Of a DNA stretch of 64,000 nt, positions 60,192-64,000 are shown in pieces. Each line of letters opens with the position of its first letter. Positions within the stretch are counted from its first letter, which is position 1. The translations under genes were made by a program, and so were the position numbers. A model generated the notes under the pieces. That model had not been told where the DNA came from. It saw only the letters and a list, made by a program, of their open reading frames with translations, and did not search any database. This stretch comes from Candidatus Kapaibacterium sp. (GTDB lineage Bacteria; Bacteroidota; Ignavibacteria; Kapaibacteriales; UBA2268). The DNA lies in NCBI GenBank assembly GCA_937927515.1, contig CALBDO010000032.1, forward strand, positions 52,515-116,514, written 5' to 3'.

Positions 60192-61066
60192 TGATGAATA
60201 GTAATCTTGAAAATTATTTAAATAAGATTTTCTTGAAAGACATAATGGAACTACTTAAAGAGCTTCCGCCAAAATGTATTGATATGGTATTTGGAGACCC
60301 CGATTATAACGTTGGAATAAAGTATGGAAATAAATCTTACACTAGAACTTTTGACGAATACATTGATTGGTATATTGAGTTGGCAAAGGAATCTCTTAGA
60401 GTATTAAAAGACGATGGAAACATGTTTTTAATTAATTATCCCAAGCAAAATGCATATTTGCGTGTTAAATACTTAGATCAAGCTTGCTACGAGGTTTTAG
60501 ATTACGTTTGGGTTTACAATACAAATATCGGACACTCTCCGAAACGTTTTACAACGGCTCACAGAAGTATTTTGCATTGTAGAAAGACAAAAAATAATAA
60601 GTTTTACAAAGAAAATGTAGCTGTACCTTATTTAAATCCTACCGATAAACGAATATTAAGCAACCTTGCAAAAGGCTCGAAAGGCCGAATGCCGTATGAC
60701 TGGTTTTATTTTGATTTAGTTAAAAATGTTAGTCAAGAAAAGACCATTCATTCTTGCCAAATCCCTCAAAAACTATCAGAAATGCTAATTAAATCGTGTA
60801 CCCAACCCGGAGATGTGGTATTAATTCTTTTCGGTGGGAGTGGTTCAGAAATAGAAGTATGCAAATTGCTAAATAGACAATTTATCTCCGCTGAAATCGA
60901 TGAAGGCTACTATGAAATGATTTTATCTCGATTAAACAAGGGCCAAATCGAGAACAAATATAAACTTCCTTTGAAAAATTCTAAAAGGAAAAACATACAT
61001 ACTCAACTTACAATACCTGAATTTCAATATGGATATTTTCAAAAGAGTAATGAAATTCCCGAGTAA
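60191..61066 (+). CDS. Site-specific DNA methyltransferase (N6-adenine or N4-cytosine)
   Basis: A 291-aa DNA methyltransferase of the N6_N4_Mtase type, with a circularly permuted order (beta class): catalytic motif IV in DMVFGDPDYNVGIKYGN near residue 32, then KESLRVLKDDGNMFLINYPKQN, a target-recognition part (GHSPKRFTTAHRSILHCRKTK, GSKGRMPYDWFYFDLVKN), and last the SAM motif I as GDVVLILFGGSGSEIEVCKLLNRQFISAEID. Motif IV reads DPDY rather than DPPY, which is a variation to note. The gene starts on the last base of the unknown partner gene (TAATG); a second ATG follows at once. The recognition sequence is not predictable. There is no obvious specificity subunit. Confidence 0.88.
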   Translation: MMNSNLENYLNKIFLKDIMELLKELPPKCIDMVFGDPDYNVGIKYGNKSYTRTFDEYIDWYIELAKESLRVLKDDGNMFLINYPKQNAYLRVKYLDQACYEVLDYVWVYNTNIGHSPKRFTTAHRSILHCRKTKNNKFYKENVAVPYLNPTDKRILSNLAKGSKGRMPYDWFYFDLVKNVSQEKTIHSCQIPQKLSEMLIKSCTQPGDVVLILFGGSGSEIEVCKLLNRQFISAEIDEGYYEMILSRLNKGQIENKYKLPLKNSKRKNIHTQLTIPEFQYGYFQKSNEIPE

Positions 61067-61195
61067 CTAACTTGTTCCTTTTCTAAGCCATCAACGGACC
61101 ATTTTTATTAAGTACATTCACAAGACTAAAACCAATTAAGTTCTTGTTCCAATTATTATTAAGACACACTACAAGCAGTATTGACACCGAAATAA

Positions 61196-61230
61196 TTAAC
61201 CCTGCCGAGAGCAAGTCTTGGCAGGGTTAA
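61196..61230 (-). terminator. Hairpin terminator for the SdrD-B-like T9SS gene
   Basis: TTAACCCTGCC (61196-61206) pairs exactly with GGCAGGGTTAA (61220-61230); four further bases on each side can pair inside, leaving a small loop. It lies 17 nt beyond the stop at 61247 of the minus-strand gene. The flanks are A/T-rich rather than a pure T run, so efficiency is uncertain; it might also serve the convergent methyltransferase. Confidence 0.75.
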
Positions 61231-61246
61231 TAAATTTAGCTTGATT

Positions 61247-63688
61247 TTATTTTGTGATTAGAAGCGGCTTTGGTACTACCTTACCATTGGCTAACTTCAA
61301 GACGATTAGATAGCTACCAGATGAAAGGTCGTCCAAATTGGTTATAATTGTGTGTATCCCAAATGTTTTCCACCCGCTCTCAACTGTACGGATTTCATTA
61401 CCCAATAAGTCGATAATTTGAATTGAAACGTTCCCGTCAATTGGATTGAAAAACTCAATTGTAGCGTTATTTTTTGTTGGGTTTGGACTTATTCTTAATA
61501 ACTCGAAGTTTTGGTATTCGTTTTCTGTTGTTTTTACGCTTGAAATTGGTCGGCTTGCCACGAAGGATTCAAACCCAATTGGGTTTACACTTTCGTCGAA
61601 GAGAATGACGTTGAATTTCACAACAGAATCGCCTGCGAACAATGCTATTATTTCACAATCATCGTCTCGTCCATCAAAAACTTTTGGAAGTTCGATAATT
61701 GTTGATTTCTTTCCAAAGCGTGATGTTTCCTCCACATCTAAATATTCAATCGTTTTACCGCTTGCAATTATGTTGTTCTTTGCATCAGTAATACCGGCGA
61801 ATCCTCCTATAATTTGAGTGTTTGTTTCCTTCTCTGCTAACTCAATTGCGATATATCGAACAGTACTGCGGGTTCGGAGGGAAAATTTTGCAGTGCCTGC
61901 TACGATATCTTTTGGTAATATCAACGAATCTATACCTATTGATATAATACCGCATTGTTTCGGTGGTTTTGCACACCAATTGTTATAAACCAATTCGCAG
62001 GTGTCTCCATCACAGTGTATAATTGTTAATATGACATTTCCAGTCCAGTTCAAAGTATAATCAACACCTAAATTAAATTGTACTGTGAAATTGGCAGCGT
62101 TTCCTTGTGGTGCAGGAGGTGGGTTTTGTGGGTCGCAATCCAAACTTATTAAACTATAGTAAGGATTCCCACTATTAGCAATTCCCCAGGACTTTGGAGT
62201 ACCATCTACAAGTAACCCACCACCATTCCATTTAGCATTTGGGTCCGTTGGGAATGGGTCGGGCGTTAATTTGATTTTTACTTCTCTTATAGGTGAAACT
62301 GGCTGCTTTTGATTAAAGATTTTAAAAGTTCTACCGGAGAGATTCAGACCAGGCCAAGTAAATGGCGTGACTACGAGGCTATCGCACTTAATAAGTGGTG
62401 CCCTCGCACAATGTAAATTTACGGTATCGTAACAGACTTGTCCTTTATGGATAAAGGCAAAAGCGATTGTAACAATTCCAGATGCTGTACTAGGATTGGC
62501 TTCCAATATTAGTGTTGGATTGGTTGTACAACCGCTCCCGGTGAAGTTAATGCTACCAAAAGTTGCTCCATAGGGATTTGGTGGGGTCATTGTATAGCCG
62601 CAACTTGATAAAACTGTAATCGACTCCATAGTACCGGAATTGTTAAGTATTTGCCATTGGATTTGTGTCATAGGATTTTGTCCGAGATTGAATACTGGAA
62701 CTGTGAATTGACAACAAGTACTATCAAGTTCAATTGTTCCAATAGTGTCGCAGGGGGGTTGTTGGCAATTCAAAAAGTTTAATGTAATGACTTCGCCAGA
62801 TTGTATGCAAATCTGCTGGATTCCAGAAGGGGATGTTTGTGTCCAGCCAGCTTGTTGGATTTCGAAAACATTGTAACAGCCAGGGGACAATGCAATTGAA
62901 TAATATCCGTCGGAACCTGTGTATACTGTATCGCTGAAATTGATACCTTGCACGCCTTGGACAACGATAGGCCAATTTGTTATTACTGGCTCACCATAAT
63001 CTGGTTTACCATTGCAATTTATATCATTAAACTTTTGCCCAATGATGAAACCAGGATGACGACAACAACTATCGGCGAGAATTGTTGGTGCTGGAGAAAG
63101 AGAGATAATTTTCCCGGAGACATTCAAACCATGTGCAACACTACCAATATTTCCGACAACAAAGCGAAGACACTGTCTTCCTTGATTAATAGTAAGAATG
63201 GTATCAATCTTTAGAGGTTTTGTGAATTGTGCACCATAACCAGCGGGTGTGCTTCCGCCGAGGTAGCTGTTTCCAAAGAAAACTGCGACTGTATCATCAG
63301 CATATATTTGCAAAGATATTCTAAATCTGCCAGTTGCTTCAATACAAAAGCATCTTTCATATTCATATATACCATTAGTGTTGTTGGAATATGAATTATA
63401 AACTGCAATCCACTGTGAATTCGCAAAAGGGACAGACCAATTTGGGTGTTTATTTATAGTGCTAGCTGGACGTGGTTCAATTGTGCTCGGCAACGGGTCA
63501 CTTATCACGGTCCAGTATGGGTCGTTGACGAATAAAGGGAGAGAAGTTCCAGTTACTGGATTGTAACCAGTGTTGATTATCAAAGTATCGGTTAAGCAAG
63601 TTTGCGAACGCAGATTTTGAATACCAAACAAAAGCAAAAAGAAAAGAATAGAAAGAGAAGGAAACATGGGGAAATTATAACGAGACAT
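61247..63688 (-). CDS. T9SS surface protein with SdrD B-like domain
   Basis: An 813-aa secreted protein. Its signal peptide is MSRYNFPMFPSLSILFFLLLFGIQNLRS. The N-terminal region (about 30-200) is cysteine-containing and beta-rich (CFCIEATGRFRISLQIYADDTVAVFFGN). An SdrD B-like domain follows, about 213-310 (IIGQKFNDINCNGKPDYGEP, TVYTGSDGYYSIALSPGCYNVF, QQAGWTQTSPSG). Beta-rich segments with paired cysteines come next, and a T9SS type A domain closes it (LLRISPNPTKNNATIEF, IIDLLGNEIRTVE, SSGSYLIVLKLANGKVV). No enzyme motif is seen; a structural or binding role at the surface is likely. A strong GGAGG ribosome-binding site and a full Bacteroidota-type promoter precede it. Confidence 0.88.
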   Translation of the reverse strand: MSRYNFPMFPSLSILFFLLLFGIQNLRSQTCLTDTLIINTGYNPVTGTSLPLFVNDPYWTVISDPLPSTIEPRPASTINKHPNWSVPFANSQWIAVYNSYSNNTNGIYEYERCFCIEATGRFRISLQIYADDTVAVFFGNSYLGGSTPAGYGAQFTKPLKIDTILTINQGRQCLRFVVGNIGSVAHGLNVSGKIISLSPAPTILADSCCRHPGFIIGQKFNDINCNGKPDYGEPVITNWPIVVQGVQGINFSDTVYTGSDGYYSIALSPGCYNVFEIQQAGWTQTSPSGIQQICIQSGEVITLNFLNCQQPPCDTIGTIELDSTCCQFTVPVFNLGQNPMTQIQWQILNNSGTMESITVLSSCGYTMTPPNPYGATFGSINFTGSGCTTNPTLILEANPSTASGIVTIAFAFIHKGQVCYDTVNLHCARAPLIKCDSLVVTPFTWPGLNLSGRTFKIFNQKQPVSPIREVKIKLTPDPFPTDPNAKWNGGGLLVDGTPKSWGIANSGNPYYSLISLDCDPQNPPPAPQGNAANFTVQFNLGVDYTLNWTGNVILTIIHCDGDTCELVYNNWCAKPPKQCGIISIGIDSLILPKDIVAGTAKFSLRTRSTVRYIAIELAEKETNTQIIGGFAGITDAKNNIIASGKTIEYLDVEETSRFGKKSTIIELPKVFDGRDDDCEIIALFAGDSVVKFNVILFDESVNPIGFESFVASRPISSVKTTENEYQNFELLRISPNPTKNNATIEFFNPIDGNVSIQIIDLLGNEIRTVESGWKTFGIHTIITNLDDLSSGSYLIVLKLANGKVVPKPLLITK

Positions 63689-63717
63689 GAAACCTCCAAT
63701 TGTTAATAAGTAAAATT

Positions 63718-63748
63718 CAAAGTTAATAAAATTAAAATAGTATTCAAA
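63718..63748 (-). promoter_or_regulatory. Full Bacteroidota-type promoter (TTTG-N19-TAACTTTG) for the SdrD-B-like gene
   Basis: On the minus strand, TTTG (63748-63745), a 19-bp spacer (63744-63726), and TAACTTTG (63725-63718): a complete match to the Bacteroidota primary sigma consensus, 30 nt before the ATG at 63688. It is the best-formed promoter in the window. Confidence 0.65.
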
Positions 63749-63897
63749 ATAAAATATTATTTTTTTGGATTTAAAATTTAGTTTAGGAATAATTAATTTC
63801 TGGAGTCTTACCCCAAAAGACTCGAAACATACCTTTTTAAAATTGAATTATCAGCGTTTAACGAAGAACTTTTTAAAATTAAGAGAATTGCATAAGT

Positions 63898-63918
63898 ATT
63901 GAACACACATTGAACACA
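63898..63918. repeat. Tandem 11-bp repeat (ATTGAACACAc x2)
   Basis: ATTGAACACA occurs at 63898-63907 and again at 63909-63918, with a period of 11 bp (one helical turn). Two same-face copies can be a binding site for a dimeric regulator, but two copies are weak evidence. Confidence 0.4.
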
Positions 63919-64000
63919 AAAATCACTTTTTTTTAAAATTTTGTATCTTCAATGTTGGTGAGATTAAATCTGCGTGATTTTAGTAAGTTCTTAAAATCAA

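Larger units (their letters stand above)
63689..64000. other. Intergenic region without a recognised gene at the right edge
   Basis: This 312-nt A/T-rich stretch holds the promoter at 63718-63748, a 7-bp hairpin (63803-63809 with 63817-63823) and the tandem repeat at 63898-63918. No open frame, tRNA or other gene is visible; a gene may start just beyond the edge. Confidence 0.6.

Noticed and set aside
1..64000. tRNA genes, CRISPR arrays, insertion sequences or prophage genes
   Set aside because: No cloverleaf with the GGTTCGAATCC-type arm, no repeat-spacer array, and no transposase, integrase or phage structural protein was found.

Overview
The window comes from an AT-rich genome (by eye roughly two thirds A+T) of the Bacteroidota/Ignavibacteria/Kapabacteria assemblage. 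The main evidence is six proteins ending in a type IX secretion system (T9SS) sorting domain, usually with a YPNP-like motif. Supporting evidence is the choice-of-anchor-D/HYDIN-like surface proteins, a carboxypeptidase-regulatory-like TonB-dependent receptor, an OstA-like protein, and Bacteroidota-type promoters (TTTG, about 19 bp, TAnnTTTG). The exact phylum cannot be fixed without phylogeny. No rRNA, tRNA, CRISPR array, IS element or prophage was found.

Layout. 1-8448: the distal part of a complex I operon, nuoD (5' truncated by the window edge), H, I, J, K, L, M, N, with no nuoE, F or G between D and H. 8486-15254: macrodomain protein, OstA-like protein, a giant T9SS surface protein and a putative outer-membrane barrel, closed by a strong terminator. 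15334-18451: HIT protein, rsmA and an ABC exporter, convergent with an amidohydrolase. 20023-23425: housekeeping run tadA, rsmI, tmk, an SDR, mazG. 23429-35132: envelope block with two lipoproteins, a secreted subtilase, a TonB receptor and another giant T9SS protein. 35197-36528: a lone nuoF, convergent with a divergent ychF. 37709-41101: thioredoxin, then a two-gene molybdenum hydroxylase whose large subunit carries both a Tat signal and a T9SS sorting domain. 41256-49502: rpsA, an atypical SDR, two envelope proteins, glnA, a GT-C/TPR membrane protein and a small DUF2892-like protein. 49527-53813: glyA and a divergent T9SS subtilase. 54009-59458 (minus strand): YjbQ, a DUF6485-like and a DUF1579-like protein, acyl-CoA dehydrogenase, a FabL-like reductase and a PpiD-like chaperone. 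59646-61066: DNA methyltransferase with an unknown partner. 61247-63688: SdrD-B-like T9SS protein under a textbook promoter.

How it fits together. The cell appears to respire through complex I and to invest heavily in Sec- and Tat-exported proteins routed through T9SS. None of the T9SS machinery genes lies in this window. The most unusual item is the Tat-plus-T9SS molybdenum hydroxylase (38300-41101). Other points of interest are the separation of nuoF from the nuo operon, the unknown gene coupled to the methyltransferase, and the consistent promoter motif. Many starts were moved to an internal ATG where the longest frame begins at a TTG or GTG inside a ribosome-binding site, a promoter or a terminator.
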